A stretch of 64,000 nt of DNA from Maribacter_C sp047345145 (GCF_047345145.1 NZ_JBLFER010000002.1:1178001-1242000); one strand, 5' to 3'; positions 25,951 through 35,951 are shown, counted from the stretch's first letter. Numbers and translations are program-made. Notes: generated from the sequence alone by a model not told the origin.

Positions 25951-27513
25951 CTATTTGAGTATTAATTGTTCTACTTTTTTATAATCAGTACCGCGAATCT
26001 TTTCAAAGCGCTCTAGCATTTCTGATAATTTTTTAGGGTTCGATTCGGCCAGGTTCTGTTGTTGGCCAATATCTTCCTTTAGATTAAAAAGTTGAAAACC
26101 TGTATCGTTCCCAAGCTCAATATTAACTTGTTCTTCTATCACAGGTCCTTGATAAGGCGGTATAAATAACCAATCTCCCTTGCGCAACGCTGTTCTAGAT
26201 GTGGCTTCTAATACCAAAGCTTCACGTCCTTTGTCCTTTTTTCCAAGAAAAACATCTAACATAGACTTGCTATCTTTCGTGGTAATCTTCGAGTCAGCCA
26301 ATGCTGCGAACGAAGAGAGTACATCTAATTGACTAATGAGTGCATCTGAAACCTTTGGCTTAATCTTATCTTTCCAATACATAATGAAGGGTACTCTTGT
26401 ACCCGCTTCATAAAGACTATACTTTCCGCCCCTTAAAGGTCCCCAAGGTTTATGGTCACCCAATTTTTCCACCGCATCATCATAATATCCATCATTAAGT
26501 ACAGGACCGTTATCGCTTGAAAAAAATATTAAGGTATTCTCCAGAAGTTCTTCCGCTTCCAAAGTTTTGATTAATTCTCCAATACTCCAATCTGCTTCTA
26601 CAATTACGTCTCCTCTAGGTCCCATTCCTGAACTACCAACAAAACGGGAGTGTGGTGTTCTGGGAACATGAGGTTGTTGCATGGCATAGTATAAAAAGAA
26701 GGGTTCTTCCTTGTGCTTTATAATGTAATCTTTGGATTGATTTAAAAAGTCATCTGCCATATCAACATCGTTCCAACGTGCTTCTTTACCACCTTTCATA
26801 TAGCCTATTCTAGGAATGCCTTTTACGATAGTGCTGTTATGACCGTGATGCCATTTCATGGTCGTTAGTTCTGGGTTGTCAAGGCCTGTTGGTTCTCCTT
26901 CAAAATTTTTCTTATAATCTATTTCGATGGGGTCTATAGGGTCTGCCCCTTCTACAAGCCCGTTTTTGAGATATACCGTGGGTACCCTATCTTGTGTGGC
27001 AGCCATAATAAAGGAATAGTCAAAGCCAACTTCGTTGGGTCCTGGCGAAACCATTTGGTTCCAATCTACTTGGCCCGTTCCCAGACCCAAATGCCACTTA
27101 CCGATAACAGCGGTATGGTACCCTTCTGCCTTAAGTAGCTTGGGCAATGTTACTTGTGCCGTATCTATAACCAAAGGAGCCGTTCCAGGCAATATCTTCG
27201 CATTTTTATTACGCCACGGGTAAACACCCGTTAATAAAGCGTATCTGCTTGGCGTACAGGTCGCGGATGAGGCATACCCATTCGTGAATTTTATACCTTC
27301 ATTCGCCAAACGGTCAATATTGGGTGTTAATGATTTTGTTTCAGAATATACCCCTACATCACCATATCCCAAATCATCAGTATATATGATAATGATATTG
27401 GGAAGTTTTCTTTTTGTTGATTCTTGTTTGTCAGTTTTACAACTAATTTGAAAACAGAAACATATTATAGATATTACTAGAATTGGTTTAAATTTCATAA
27501 TATAGTGATACAT
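25951..27513 (-). CDS. Formylglycine-dependent S1 sulfatase (arylsulfatase-like)
   Basis: The 520-residue protein carries NIIIIYTDDLGYGDVGVY (metal Asp-Asp), the active site C86-T-P-S-R90 (AGLTG-like context ATCTPSRYALLTG), GKWHLG and SSDNGP. These make it a canonical S1 sulfatase, A-type in layout. A hydrophobic N-terminus ending in QISC suggests a lipoprotein. The start at 27513 (MYHYIMKFK) or at the second Met (27498) cannot be decided. It lies 29 bp after dctM and belongs to the GH88-to-sulfatase operon. The two sulfatases differ enough to remove sulfate at different positions. Confidence 0.93.
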   Translation of the reverse strand: MYHYIMKFKPILVISIICFCFQISCKTDKQESTKRKLPNIIIIYTDDLGYGDVGVYSETKSLTPNIDRLANEGIKFTNGYASSATCTPSRYALLTGVYPWRNKNAKILPGTAPLVIDTAQVTLPKLLKAEGYHTAVIGKWHLGLGTGQVDWNQMVSPGPNEVGFDYSFIMAATQDRVPTVYLKNGLVEGADPIDPIEIDYKKNFEGEPTGLDNPELTTMKWHHGHNSTIVKGIPRIGYMKGGKEARWNDVDMADDFLNQSKDYIIKHKEEPFFLYYAMQQPHVPRTPHSRFVGSSGMGPRGDVIVEADWSIGELIKTLEAEELLENTLIFFSSDNGPVLNDGYYDDAVEKLGDHKPWGPLRGGKYSLYEAGTRVPFIMYWKDKIKPKVSDALISQLDVLSSFAALADSKITTKDSKSMLDVFLGKKDKGREALVLEATSRTALRKGDWLFIPPYQGPVIEEQVNIELGNDTGFQLFNLKEDIGQQQNLAESNPKKLSEMLERFEKIRGTDYKKVEQLILK

Positions 27514-27542
27514 GGTTTTTTTAAAATTTTTAGTTTAGATTT

Positions 27543-28838
27543 TTAAATATTAAAAAGACTTGGCAACCACAAACTTAGTTGTGGAAAATAAGTGATTAGA
27601 AACAGAGCGATTATCATTGCGATAAAAAGAGGCAATAAGGGTTTAATCACTTTTTCAATAGTTGTTTTTGCAACACCTACTCCGACAAAAAGAACTGATC
27701 CCACTGGCGGGGTACAGAGTCCTACGCATAGATTCAAAATCATAATGATTCCAAAATGCACGGGGTCGATTCCAAGTTTGATTACAATAGGTAAGAATAT
27801 GGGTGTAAAAATTAGTACTGCAGGAGTCATGTCCATAAAGATACCCACAAAAAGCAATATGAGGTTGATAATGAGGAGGATAACTATTGGGTTATCGCTC
27901 AAACCCAATAAGGTAGTACTTAAATCTTGAGGTATATTTTCAAATGAAAGTGCCCAAGACATACTCATAGAAGTTCCTATCAATAACATAACAACCGCTG
28001 TTGTAGCGGAAGAATCCAATAAAATTTGTGGTAGCTTTTTAATAGAAATTTCCTTATAGGCAAATCCCAACAATAAGCTATAAAGTACTGCTATTGCAGA
28101 TGCTTCAGTGGCCGTAAATATGCCCCAAATTATTCCTCCTATGACTACAACCAACATAAACAAACTTGGGACGGCAATTACAAAACTCTTAGCAATGGGT
28201 TTAAACGAGCTACGTTCACCTACCTTATACCCTTTTCTTTTTGCCCATATTAAAGCAATTATCATCAAAAAAAGTCCTGTTAAAATTCCAGGGATATAGC
28301 CTGCTAAGAAAAGTGAAGCTATAGAAACCCCACCACTTGCCAATGAGTATACGATAAGTACATTGCTTGGAGGGATTAACAAACCTGTAGTAGCGGAAGT
28401 AATATTGACTGCCGCTCCAAATTCCTTTGAATAACCTTGCTTTTCCATCTCTGGACCCAATATACTGCCCATAGCAGATGCGGAAGCCATTGCAGAGCCT
28501 GCGATAGCTCCCATTAACATCGCAGATATCACATTAATTAATGCCAAACCACCTGGTAAAGCACCTACCACTGTCTTTGCAAAAGCAATAAGTCTGTGAG
28601 CTATACCCCCTTTGTTCATTAATTCTCCTGACAGAATAAAAAACGGTATGGCTAAAAGTGCAAAACTATCCAACCCCGCTCCCACTCGCTGCGCTGTTAC
28701 CGCCACTGCTGCTAATGGTGGAATACTTACCAGTAAAGTAAGTAGCGCAGAAACAACAATGCTCCAAGCTACCGGAACCCCAATAGCCAAAAGGCTGATA
28801 AAACTCAAAACCAAAATAAGTATGGGAATGTATTCCAT
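27543..28838 (-). CDS. dctM: TRAP transporter large permease subunit
   Basis: The 431-residue protein is a DctM-type TRAP large permease with about 12 transmembrane segments. Family motifs include IPFFILSGELMNKGGIAHRL, NVISAMLMGAIAGSAMASAS, TTGLLIPPSNVLIVYSLASG, and GVSIASLFLAGYIPGI. With the small permease and the binding protein it forms a sodium-driven uptake system for a carboxylated solute, here most likely an unsaturated or keto-deoxy uronate. It is 3 bp from dctQ. TRAP systems are uncommon inside Bacteroidetes polysaccharide loci and signal uronate uptake. Confidence 0.95.
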   Translation of the reverse strand: MEYIPILILVLSFISLLAIGVPVAWSIVVSALLTLLVSIPPLAAVAVTAQRVGAGLDSFALLAIPFFILSGELMNKGGIAHRLIAFAKTVVGALPGGLALINVISAMLMGAIAGSAMASASAMGSILGPEMEKQGYSKEFGAAVNITSATTGLLIPPSNVLIVYSLASGGVSIASLFLAGYIPGILTGLFLMIIALIWAKRKGYKVGERSSFKPIAKSFVIAVPSLFMLVVVIGGIIWGIFTATEASAIAVLYSLLLGFAYKEISIKKLPQILLDSSATTAVVMLLIGTSMSMSWALSFENIPQDLSTTLLGLSDNPIVILLIINLILLFVGIFMDMTPAVLIFTPIFLPIVIKLGIDPVHFGIIMILNLCVGLCTPPVGSVLFVGVGVAKTTIEKVIKPLLPLFIAMIIALFLITYFPQLSLWLPSLFNI

Positions 28839-28841
28839 AAG

Positions 28842-29300
28842 TTATCTATTTAAAATATCATCTGCTTTATAATAATTGATAAGAAGTCCACTTAAAGGTA
28901 AAGCGACATATACCAATGCGAGGGGAACCTCTAAAGCCGGTGAAGATTGTTCTAAAATATAGGTTACAAAAACCAACCGAAACCCTCCAATTATTAATAT
29001 AGTCGTACTGGCTAGAATGATAATGATGTTAACTAAAAACTTTATTTTCCTTTGAGCTTTTCTATTAAAACGGTTTGGCAGAACATCAATAGCAACATGC
29101 ATATTTCGACCAGATACATAAGCAGCACCAAAAATTCCCAACCATATCATGAGATATCTAGCAAGTTCATCTGTAAAAGAGCTAGGATTACCTAACACAT
29201 ATCTACTAAAAACTTGCCAGAGTACATTAATAACCATAACCCCTAATATGACAATTAGTAGTCTCCCGAGTATAAAATCTATTTTCTTTCTAAGGCTCAT
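28842..29300 (-). CDS. dctQ: TRAP transporter small permease subunit
   Basis: The 152-residue protein has four predicted membrane helices (LLIVILGVMVINVLWQVFSR, YLMIWLGIFGAAYVSG, LVNIIIILASTTILIIGG, VPLALVYVALPLSGLLINYY) and the DctQ signature SSFTDELARYLMIWLG. It bridges binding protein and large permease. It is packed 2 bp after dctP and 3 bp before dctM in the same operon. Confidence 0.93.
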   Translation of the reverse strand: MSLRKKIDFILGRLLIVILGVMVINVLWQVFSRYVLGNPSSFTDELARYLMIWLGIFGAAYVSGRNMHVAIDVLPNRFNRKAQRKIKFLVNIIIILASTTILIIGGFRLVFVTYILEQSSPALEVPLALVYVALPLSGLLINYYKADDILNR

Positions 29301-29302
29301 AT

Positions 29303-30292
29303 TTATTCTGTAGCTTTTATCCTTTGAATTAGTTCATATGTTTCATTATCCGATGTTTTGTACTTTTCGTACATAGCTTCAATTTTTTGCGAAAAACCAG
29401 ATTTATCTAATCGTATAATTTCCACTCCCGCTTTTTCAACAGCTTCAAGTGCTTCTTTTTCTGAAATTTTCCATAGTTCCCTTTGATAGGTTACCGAATT
29501 TTCAATTGCTTTTTCCATCCACCCTTTTTCCTGCTTGGTCAATTTTTTCCATAGATGAGTTCCAGCGACCAGTACATCTGGAATTACTGTATGTTCGTCT
29601 AAGGAAAAGTATTTACACACCTCATATTGTCTTGATAGATAAAAAACTGGGGGATTGTTTTCTGCCCCATCAACAACTCCTTGTTGTAAGGCCGTATACA
29701 ATTCACCTGCCGAAATTGGTGTGGGAGAACCACCAAAGCGTTCTACCATATCTATGGCAGTAGCACTTTCCATTACCCTAATCTTAAGTCCTTTTAAGTC
29801 TTCAGGAGTTCTTATAGCCTTCGTTTTTGTATAAAAACTTCGACTACCGGCATCGTAATAACAAAGTCCTTTTAGTAAATATTTTTCTCCCTCATTCAAC
29901 AATTGTTGACCAATTTCACCATCAAGTACCTCAAACGTATGTTTCTTATCCCTAAAAAGGTATGGAAGGCCTAAAACCTTCATTTTAGGGGCAAAATTTT
30001 CCATTACACCCACAGATACCTTTGTCATATCTAGCGCACCCAATTGCAGCAATTCAAGACATTGGCGTTCTGTGCCCAGCTGCTGGTTGGGATAGATTTC
30101 AATTTTTAAAGTGCCATCTGAAAGAGTATTAAGATCTTCACCCATTTTTTGCATAGCCATGTGTACAGGATGGTTAGTGTCAAGACCATGTGCCACCTTA
30201 AGTGTTTTGGTCTCTTGCAGGCGATTACACCCAACGATCATTATGGCCATGATCACAAACAACACCCATGATTTCAGCACCTTTACTTTCAT
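29303..30292 (-). CDS. dctP: TRAP transporter substrate-binding lipoprotein
   Basis: Starting at the ATG at 30292 gives 329 residues and an ATGA overlap with the aldolase stop; a longer frame would overlap more. A lipobox (AIMIVGC) leads the protein. DctP motifs are clear: KVAHGLDTNHPVHMAMQKMG, LEIYPNQQLGTERQ-type text (IEIYPNQQLG), LGLPYLFRDKKHTFEVLDG, GLKIRVMESATAIDMVERFG, and the arginine that binds the solute carboxylate lies in KIRVM. It anchors in the inner membrane and hands a uronate to DctQM. Confidence 0.94.
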   Translation of the reverse strand: MKVKVLKSWVLFVIMAIMIVGCNRLQETKTLKVAHGLDTNHPVHMAMQKMGEDLNTLSDGTLKIEIYPNQQLGTERQCLELLQLGALDMTKVSVGVMENFAPKMKVLGLPYLFRDKKHTFEVLDGEIGQQLLNEGEKYLLKGLCYYDAGSRSFYTKTKAIRTPEDLKGLKIRVMESATAIDMVERFGGSPTPISAGELYTALQQGVVDGAENNPPVFYLSRQYEVCKYFSLDEHTVIPDVLVAGTHLWKKLTKQEKGWMEKAIENSVTYQRELWKISEKEALEAVEKAGVEIIRLDKSGFSQKIEAMYEKYKTSDNETYELIQRIKATE

Positions 30293-30957
30293 TTTATCAA
30301 CTTTTGTATGCAATGCATGGTCTCACGAACGCGGTTTTCCAAAAGACCAAAATCCGCAGATTTTAAAATATCCTTACTGATAAGTTGAGAACCCAAGCCT
30401 ACACAGGTTACCCCTGCATCAAACCAGCTTTTGAGATTAGCTTCTTCCGTACTTACGCCTCCAGTTGGCATAATACTTGTCCATGGTTGTGGCCCTTTAA
30501 TCGCTTTAACAAACTCCGGACCATAAACCGCTCCTGGGAACAGTTTAACAATCTCACAGCCCAATTCTTCTGCTGTATTTATTTCTGTTAATGAACCACA
30601 ACCTGGAGACCAAAGTACTTTTCTCCGATTACATACCTTAGCAATATCTTCTCTAAAAGATGGGGTTACAATAAAATTTGCACCCATTTGCATGTATAAC
30701 GATGCGGTTCCTGCATCGGTTATAGAACCCACGCCCAGTATCATTTCTGGTAATTCTGCACTTACAAAGTGACTTAATTTTGAAAAAACTTCAAAAGCGA
30801 AATCACCGCGGGCAGTGAACTCTAAAAGTCTTGCTCCACCGTCAAAACATGCCTTAACTACTTTCTTGACCACCTCGAAATCCTCATGGTAAAATAAAGG
30901 TACCATTCCAGTACTCTTCATAGTTGCAGCTACTTTTATTCTCGTATATTTTGCCAT
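30289..30957 (-). CDS. eda: 2-keto-3-deoxy-6-phosphogluconate (KDPG/KHG) aldolase
   Basis: The 222-residue protein is a class I aldolase that splits KDPG into pyruvate and glyceraldehyde 3-phosphate. Visible motifs: MVPLFYHED, LLEFTARGDFAFE (catalytic Glu and phosphate-binding), GVGSITDAGTASLYMQMGA, and the Schiff-base lysine in EIVKLFPGAVYGPE, then MPTGGVSTE. It lies 4 bp after the KDG kinase gene and overlaps the dctP start by ATGA. The pairing with the kinase completes the lower uronate route. Confidence 0.95.
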   Translation of the reverse strand: MAKYTRIKVAATMKSTGMVPLFYHEDFEVVKKVVKACFDGGARLLEFTARGDFAFEVFSKLSHFVSAELPEMILGVGSITDAGTASLYMQMGANFIVTPSFREDIAKVCNRRKVLWSPGCGSLTEINTAEELGCEIVKLFPGAVYGPEFVKAIKGPQPWTSIMPTGGVSTEEANLKSWFDAGVTCVGLGSQLISKDILKSADFGLLENRVRETMHCIQKLIK

Positions 30958-30961
30958 AATT

Positions 30962-32002
30962 CTATCGTGCTACTCGGCCGGAAGCATCGCCTCCCATTAA
31001 TTTTTCCACTTCTGCTACAGTCACTAAATTGGCATCTCCTTTTATGGTATGTTTAAGACAAGAAGCGGCTACCGCAAAATCCAATGCCTTTTGATTATCC
31101 TCTGGGTATTGTAATAGTCCATATATTAATCCGCCCATGAAAGAATCTCCACCACCTACACGGTCAACGATATCTGTAATCTGGTATTCTCTGGATTTAA
31201 ACATTCTGGCACCATCATAAAGTACACCTGCCCAAGAATTGTGTGAAGCAGATATGGAACCTCTTAAGGTTGTAATCACTTTTTTTGCCTTTGGAAACTT
31301 TTTCATCATCTGTTCACAAACAGATAAGAATGCCTCTGCTTTTACATGTTCTCCATGCATGGTAATATCCAATCCTTCTGGTCTAATCCCAAAATGCTTT
31401 TCCGCATCTTCTTCATTACCCAAAATGATATCGCAATAAGAGGTAAGTTCTGTCATTATGTCTTCCCTATCCCCACCATACTTCCAAAGTTTGGCTCTGT
31501 AATTAAGGTCTGTTGAAATGGTCAACCCCATTTCACTTGCCATCTTGACAGCTTCTAAACAAGTATCCGCAGCACTTTGTGAAATGGCAGGTGTAATACC
31601 TGTCCAATGAAACCATTGGGCATCGGAAAAAATCGATTTCCAATCCATCATACCAGGTGCAATCTCTGACATCGCCGAGTTAGCCCTATCGTATACTACT
31701 TTACTACCTCTGGAGACCGCCCCGGTTTCTAAAAAATAGATACCCAATCTATCGCCACCGAATACAATTTGTTCTGTACCAACAGCTCTTTTCCTCATTT
31801 CTATTAAAGCACAGTGACCTATATCATTATCGGGAAGTCTTGATACAAAATCAACTGGAATTCCATAATTAGCCAAAGAAACAGCTACATTCGATTCTCC
31901 TCCTCCATAAACCACATCAAAGTTATTTGCCTGTGAAAACCTTAAAAAACCTTGGGGTGTAAGCCTTAACATAATCTCACCGAATGTGATTACTTTTTTC
32001 AT
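30962..32002 (-). CDS. kdgK: 2-keto-3-deoxygluconate (KDG) kinase, PfkB family
   Basis: This 346-residue PfkB sugar kinase has the N-terminal substrate motif YGGGESNVAVSLANYG and the C-terminal signature DIVDRVGGGDSFMGGLIYGL with the catalytic base Asp. Its position next to eda, and the uronate context, point to KDG as substrate, giving KDPG. The start at 32002 overlaps the end of the epimerase gene by 26 bp, and the pair is followed at 4 bp by the aldolase. Fructokinase or another sugar kinase would be the alternative if context were ignored. Confidence 0.9.
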   Translation of the reverse strand: MKKVITFGEIMLRLTPQGFLRFSQANNFDVVYGGGESNVAVSLANYGIPVDFVSRLPDNDIGHCALIEMRKRAVGTEQIVFGGDRLGIYFLETGAVSRGSKVVYDRANSAMSEIAPGMMDWKSIFSDAQWFHWTGITPAISQSAADTCLEAVKMASEMGLTISTDLNYRAKLWKYGGDREDIMTELTSYCDIILGNEEDAEKHFGIRPEGLDITMHGEHVKAEAFLSVCEQMMKKFPKAKKVITTLRGSISASHNSWAGVLYDGARMFKSREYQITDIVDRVGGGDSFMGGLIYGLLQYPEDNQKALDFAVAASCLKHTIKGDANLVTVAEVEKLMGGDASGRVAR

Positions 32003-33029
32003 TTATATTTATTTTTTTTGTATTATTTTCTTTTGCCCAAAACTCTAAATAAGTATTGTTTCTATATTCTTCTCCTGACTTCAATAGAGCAGAAGGAAAA
32101 TGTTCAAAGTTTGGGGCATTAGGAAAATTTTGGGTTTCAAAACAAATGGTTTTCACTTTGCTTGGTGTATATATTACAACTGCAGGCTGATTGGTTTGAA
32201 TGTCCATCACTATACCTGAATAAGGTGAATAATATGTAATTTGTGGTGTTCCTGTCTGCAAGACAAAGGTTTCATCAAATTTTATTTTTCCGATTGCCTT
32301 GCTTTTCCTGAAATCTTTTTTAGTTTTATCAAGAGACAAAAAAGAGCCGGTGGGCAATCCATGGTCAGACACTTCCAATATGCTATCTGCTAAAACTTGA
32401 ACATATTGATTTTCTAGACTCTTTCCTGGTGATAGATTAAAATGGGAGTGGTTTGTAAGATTAACAATGGTGATCGCATCAGTGGTTGCGGAATACTGAA
32501 TTTGAAGTCCATTCCCCTTTAGGGTGTATTTTGCTTTCACATAGAGATTACCTGGATAACCTTCCTCACCGTCTTTACTTAAATAACTAAATGTTATCGA
32601 TGCTTTATCAATGTTAAGAACCTCCCATATCTTTCTATTAAAGCCCTCTTTACCCCCGTGTATGTGGATTCCTTTACTTCTTTCTGTAAGTAAATATTCA
32701 GAGCCTTCCAGTATTAGTGTAGAGGATAACCTACCTGCATACCTGCCCACACAAGACCCTAAGTACATTTCACTCTCCAAATAATCTCTAGGATTATTAA
32801 AACCTAAAACGATATTAATGGGTTTTCCGTTTTTATCCTTAACCCAAAGTTCTTGAATAGTGGCTCCATAATTAGTCAACCGTACTTTTAAATCTTCATT
32901 TTTTAGTTCAAAGCTCTCAATCTTGTCCGTTTTGGCGAAAGAGAGCGTACAGACCATAAAAAGAAAATATCCTAATTCTCTGAATTTTGGAATCCTATTT
33001 CTTTTTACATGATTCTGATGAAAATTCAT
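31977..33029 (-). CDS. galM: Secreted aldose 1-epimerase (mutarotase)
   Basis: An ATG at 33029 gives 350 residues; the longer frame begins with TTG and would overlap the upstream gene, so the ATG is preferred. An N-terminal hydrophobic stretch (LGYFLFMVCTLSFA) suggests export. Galactose mutarotase motifs follow: LTNYGATIQELWVKDKNGK, CVGRYAGRLS, GIHIHGGKEGF, NLTNHSHFNLS (catalytic His), and KTICFETQNFPNAPN (catalytic Glu). It would speed anomer exchange of the released sugar in the periplasm. Its 3' end overlaps kdgK. Confidence 0.9.
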   Translation of the reverse strand: MNFHQNHVKRNRIPKFRELGYFLFMVCTLSFAKTDKIESFELKNEDLKVRLTNYGATIQELWVKDKNGKPINIVLGFNNPRDYLESEMYLGSCVGRYAGRLSSTLILEGSEYLLTERSKGIHIHGGKEGFNRKIWEVLNIDKASITFSYLSKDGEEGYPGNLYVKAKYTLKGNGLQIQYSATTDAITIVNLTNHSHFNLSPGKSLENQYVQVLADSILEVSDHGLPTGSFLSLDKTKKDFRKSKAIGKIKFDETFVLQTGTPQITYYSPYSGIVMDIQTNQPAVVIYTPSKVKTICFETQNFPNAPNFEHFPSALLKSGEEYRNNTYLEFWAKENNTKKININEKSNHIR

Positions 33030-33039
33030 GCTCCGATTC

Positions 33040-34614
33040 CTAATTAGCTTTATCAATATTTTTCTTTCGCTCTATTATCCATTGAGGCAGTCTACCTAAT
33101 CTTAGCTTTAGTTGCTCTTCAAAAAGGGATTCTGGTTTGACAGGTTTACTAATACTTTCGGCTATTTGTACCTCATTTTGGTTAAACGTAGTGCCAGAAC
33201 CGTGAAAACCTACTATTATAGGAGGTACTATGCGCCAATAATCAGAATCTTTCGCCACAAAATTGAAATTGGTTTCAGCACTGTCCGTTTCCTTATAATT
33301 CCAAAGCACCAAATTGCGACCATGATTTGGTAAGTTCTTAATAGCACCACCTGCTCGCCCTGCAAAGAAGCCTCCTTCTACATTATCGAACAAAGTGCAC
33401 CTAGGCTGCGAGGCATGGGATTCAAAAGAACTATTAGAAGGGTGTTTTGAACGCCAAATAACCGTACCCGTGGTACTGCCACCACTAACACCTGTGGTAT
33501 GGTGCATACCTGCCTTATCATTAATATTAGCGAACAATATGCCAGTGGAGCCACCGCCGGCACTTAACGAATTATGCCCAATAGCTCCTTCAATATCAAT
33601 ATTTAAAGCTGTGGTTGCAGCAGATGCGGAGATACTCACAGGTCTATTCACATTTTTGAATGTGCAGTCCCTAATCCAAGAGTCAACGATTTTAGAAAGC
33701 CCAAGAATGCTCCAGCCACCATCATGTTGTGCGGAACGATGGTGTACAAATTTCTTTTTCCAATTACCTTCAAAAGTGAGGTTTTCAAAACCAATATGAT
33801 GTAAGTTCGGAAAACTCAAAAGCTGCCAATTATATTTCGCTTTTACATCATAATGAATTGGGGTTTCAAATGTAATTCGATTTTCGTCTATCGATTTTAC
33901 CTTGTGCCGCTCGTTTACCTCGACACCATCTCTGATCAATGAGGTCCATTTTGGCTCAATTTTTAAGCCATTAAGATCATAATCGATGAGTTCTTTAGCA
34001 TTGTTCTGTACTTGTAAAATTAGCCAATCTCCCTTTTTTATCCCATTAATATTTTTCACCGTAACGGTATTGCTCTCTCGTCTCGCATCTTCGATAATTT
34101 TAGTAATCAGCGTACTTTTCAGTTTGACCTTAGTGGTAATTGCATAAGGGCACGTCCACATTTTTAAAGGGTCTATTGCCGGTAAATCTTTTTCGAAAAA
34201 CAAGACTGTATAGTCTCTATTCTCTCCTTGAAAAACGATTTTTGAAGATGTAATATGGATGATATCCAATTCATCATCAGCAGTGTTTATGAGATATCTG
34301 CCCCTAGGAAAAAAAATTATCCCCTCGCCATATTTAGTAGCTGCATTTATTGCATCTTGGATAGCTCTTTTATCAGATCTACTATCATCTGGTACGGCCC
34401 CATAATCAACAACATTAAATTTTTTAAAAGCTGCTTTAGGTATCGCTACTTCACTATATTTATAACCTGCAAATGAAAAGTCGGGCAAAAGAGGTTCTCG
34501 TCCTTTCTCTTTTGCTGTTTTAAAGTCTTGCCAAACTTTACTTTCCTGAGCTTTGCAAGCTATACAAAGCAAACACAAAGATAAAGCAGAGGAATATGCT
34601 AACTTAAACCTCAT
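33040..34614 (-). CDS. DUF4955/pectate-lyase-3 beta-helix protein, candidate polysaccharide lyase
   Basis: The 524-residue secreted protein (signal LCLLCIACKA; a lipoprotein is possible) begins with the Pectate_lyase_3 signature FNVVDYGAVPDDSRSDKRAI followed by a right-handed parallel beta-helix (IFFPRGRYLIN, KIVFQGENRDYTVLFFE, HHIGFENLTFEGNW, IRDCTFKNVNRPVS). Residues about 320-460 match the DUF4955 region (SSFESHASQPRCTLFDNVEG). Such proteins occur in uronate-degrading loci as lyases or hydrolases, but the catalytic residues are not assigned. It is translationally coupled to GH88 (ATGA overlap). Confidence 0.82.
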   Translation of the reverse strand: MRFKLAYSSALSLCLLCIACKAQESKVWQDFKTAKEKGREPLLPDFSFAGYKYSEVAIPKAAFKKFNVVDYGAVPDDSRSDKRAIQDAINAATKYGEGIIFFPRGRYLINTADDELDIIHITSSKIVFQGENRDYTVLFFEKDLPAIDPLKMWTCPYAITTKVKLKSTLITKIIEDARRESNTVTVKNINGIKKGDWLILQVQNNAKELIDYDLNGLKIEPKWTSLIRDGVEVNERHKVKSIDENRITFETPIHYDVKAKYNWQLLSFPNLHHIGFENLTFEGNWKKKFVHHRSAQHDGGWSILGLSKIVDSWIRDCTFKNVNRPVSISASAATTALNIDIEGAIGHNSLSAGGGSTGILFANINDKAGMHHTTGVSGGSTTGTVIWRSKHPSNSSFESHASQPRCTLFDNVEGGFFAGRAGGAIKNLPNHGRNLVLWNYKETDSAETNFNFVAKDSDYWRIVPPIIVGFHGSGTTFNQNEVQIAESISKPVKPESLFEEQLKLRLGRLPQWIIERKKNIDKAN

Positions 34615-35867
34615 CCTTCTGAATATTTTTGTTTATAGCGGATCAAAGCTTCAATATAATAATAGTCTGCATAGCTCAAAGGAACATCTATTTCATTACC
34701 ATGCGGAATACTACCTACACTGTGTTTCAATATAAAATTATGATTTTCTCCTTGTTTATTAGTGTACTTTTCCGAAGACAAAACCATTATTAGATGGTCA
34801 ATATAAGTTTTGTAAGATACATTTGTATACCCATCCAACTCTAATAAGGCAGCTGTGCTAATTGCAGCCGCGGAGACATCAACTAGTTCGTTAGGAATAT
34901 TTGAGGCGTTGTAATCCCAAAAAGGTAAGTTATCATTATTTGATGCATTTTTCTTTAAGATAAATTCGGCAATTTTGTTGGCCTGTTCAAGGTATTTCGG
35001 GTCTTTTGTGTATCGATAACAAACGGTGTAACCATAAACACCCCAAGCTTGTCCTCGCGCCCAAGCACTTTCATTGGCAAAACCTTGTGCGGTCTGCTTA
35101 CTTCTTACTTCTCCAGTTAAGGGATCATAATCAACAACATGGTAGGAACTATAGTCATCCCTAAAATGGTTTTTAAGTGTAGTATTGGCATGTGTAATGG
35201 CAATCTCTTTGTATTTAGGGTTCTTGGTCAGCTCGCTTACTTTGAACAATAGTTCTAGATTCATCATATTATCAATGATTACGGGATACTTCCAGTTTCT
35301 TTTAGATTGCCAACCTTTGTCCGTATCCCAACTCTTGATACAACCTACCTTAGGATTAAACCTTGTGACTAAAGCATCTGCTGCGGTAATAAGAACCTCT
35401 TTGTAATTATCATTTTTGGTGAATTCATAACCATTGGCAAAAGAGGTATTAAAAATAAAACCAAGGTCATGATTGTCTGTAAAATATTTATGCGACTCAA
35501 ACATGGCTTGAAACTTCTCAGCATCCATTCTCCATTTTATATCATTTGTAGTTTTGTACATATACCAGAGACTACCGGGGAAAAAACCTTCGGTCCAATC
35601 AAACTCCAACTTTGCCCAATGAATTTCACCGTCTTTACCTATAGTTCTGGGAATTCTCTGATTCTTTTTTGCCTCTTCCTTTTGTAACTCCAACTGATGT
35701 ACAGCTCGTTGAAGTATATTATCGATATTTAGAGTATCATGCTTCGCTTTGCCCATCATATCTTTTGGATTCTCAGCACAAGAAACTAGAGTAATCATAG
35801 TTACGAGAATCACCAAAAATTGATTAAAATCCAGCCATCTAATTTTGAACATATCTGACACTTTCAT
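34611..35867 (-). CDS. GH88 unsaturated glucuronyl hydrolase
   Basis: The 418-residue protein has the (alpha/alpha)6 barrel of GH88: FDWTEGFFPGSLWYMY, NHDLGFIFNTSFANGYEFT (first catalytic Asp), IDNMMNLELLFKVSELT (second Asp), TAQGFANESAWARGQAWGVY, and PNELVDVSAAAISTAALLEL. The enzyme hydrates the 4,5-double bond left by a lyase and so releases 5-keto-4-deoxyuronate. A lipoprotein-like start (MITLVSC) places it in the periplasm. It is the first gene of the ten-gene operon and is preceded by a paired C-run box. Confidence 0.95.
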   Translation of the reverse strand: MKVSDMFKIRWLDFNQFLVILVTMITLVSCAENPKDMMGKAKHDTLNIDNILQRAVHQLELQKEEAKKNQRIPRTIGKDGEIHWAKLEFDWTEGFFPGSLWYMYKTTNDIKWRMDAEKFQAMFESHKYFTDNHDLGFIFNTSFANGYEFTKNDNYKEVLITAADALVTRFNPKVGCIKSWDTDKGWQSKRNWKYPVIIDNMMNLELLFKVSELTKNPKYKEIAITHANTTLKNHFRDDYSSYHVVDYDPLTGEVRSKQTAQGFANESAWARGQAWGVYGYTVCYRYTKDPKYLEQANKIAEFILKKNASNNDNLPFWDYNASNIPNELVDVSAAAISTAALLELDGYTNVSYKTYIDHLIMVLSSEKYTNKQGENHNFILKHSVGSIPHGNEIDVPLSYADYYYIEALIRYKQKYSEG

Positions 35868-35926
35868 ATCTAAGTTAGAGTTAAAATAATATCAGGACAA
35901 TATCTTAGTATTCTGAAGAAGACATA

Positions 35927-35951
35927 GGGTAATTTGAGTTTGATTTAGGGG
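35927..35951 (-). promoter_or_regulatory. Paired C-run box upstream of GH88 operon
   Basis: Read along the coding (minus) strand, AACCCC begins at 35951 and ACCC begins at 35929, a 22-bp offset: TTTAACCCCTAAATC then AAATTACCCTATG. This is a shorter version of the box seen upstream of four other units of the locus, 60 bp before the GH88 start. It lies between the HTCS stop and the operon. Confidence 0.5.
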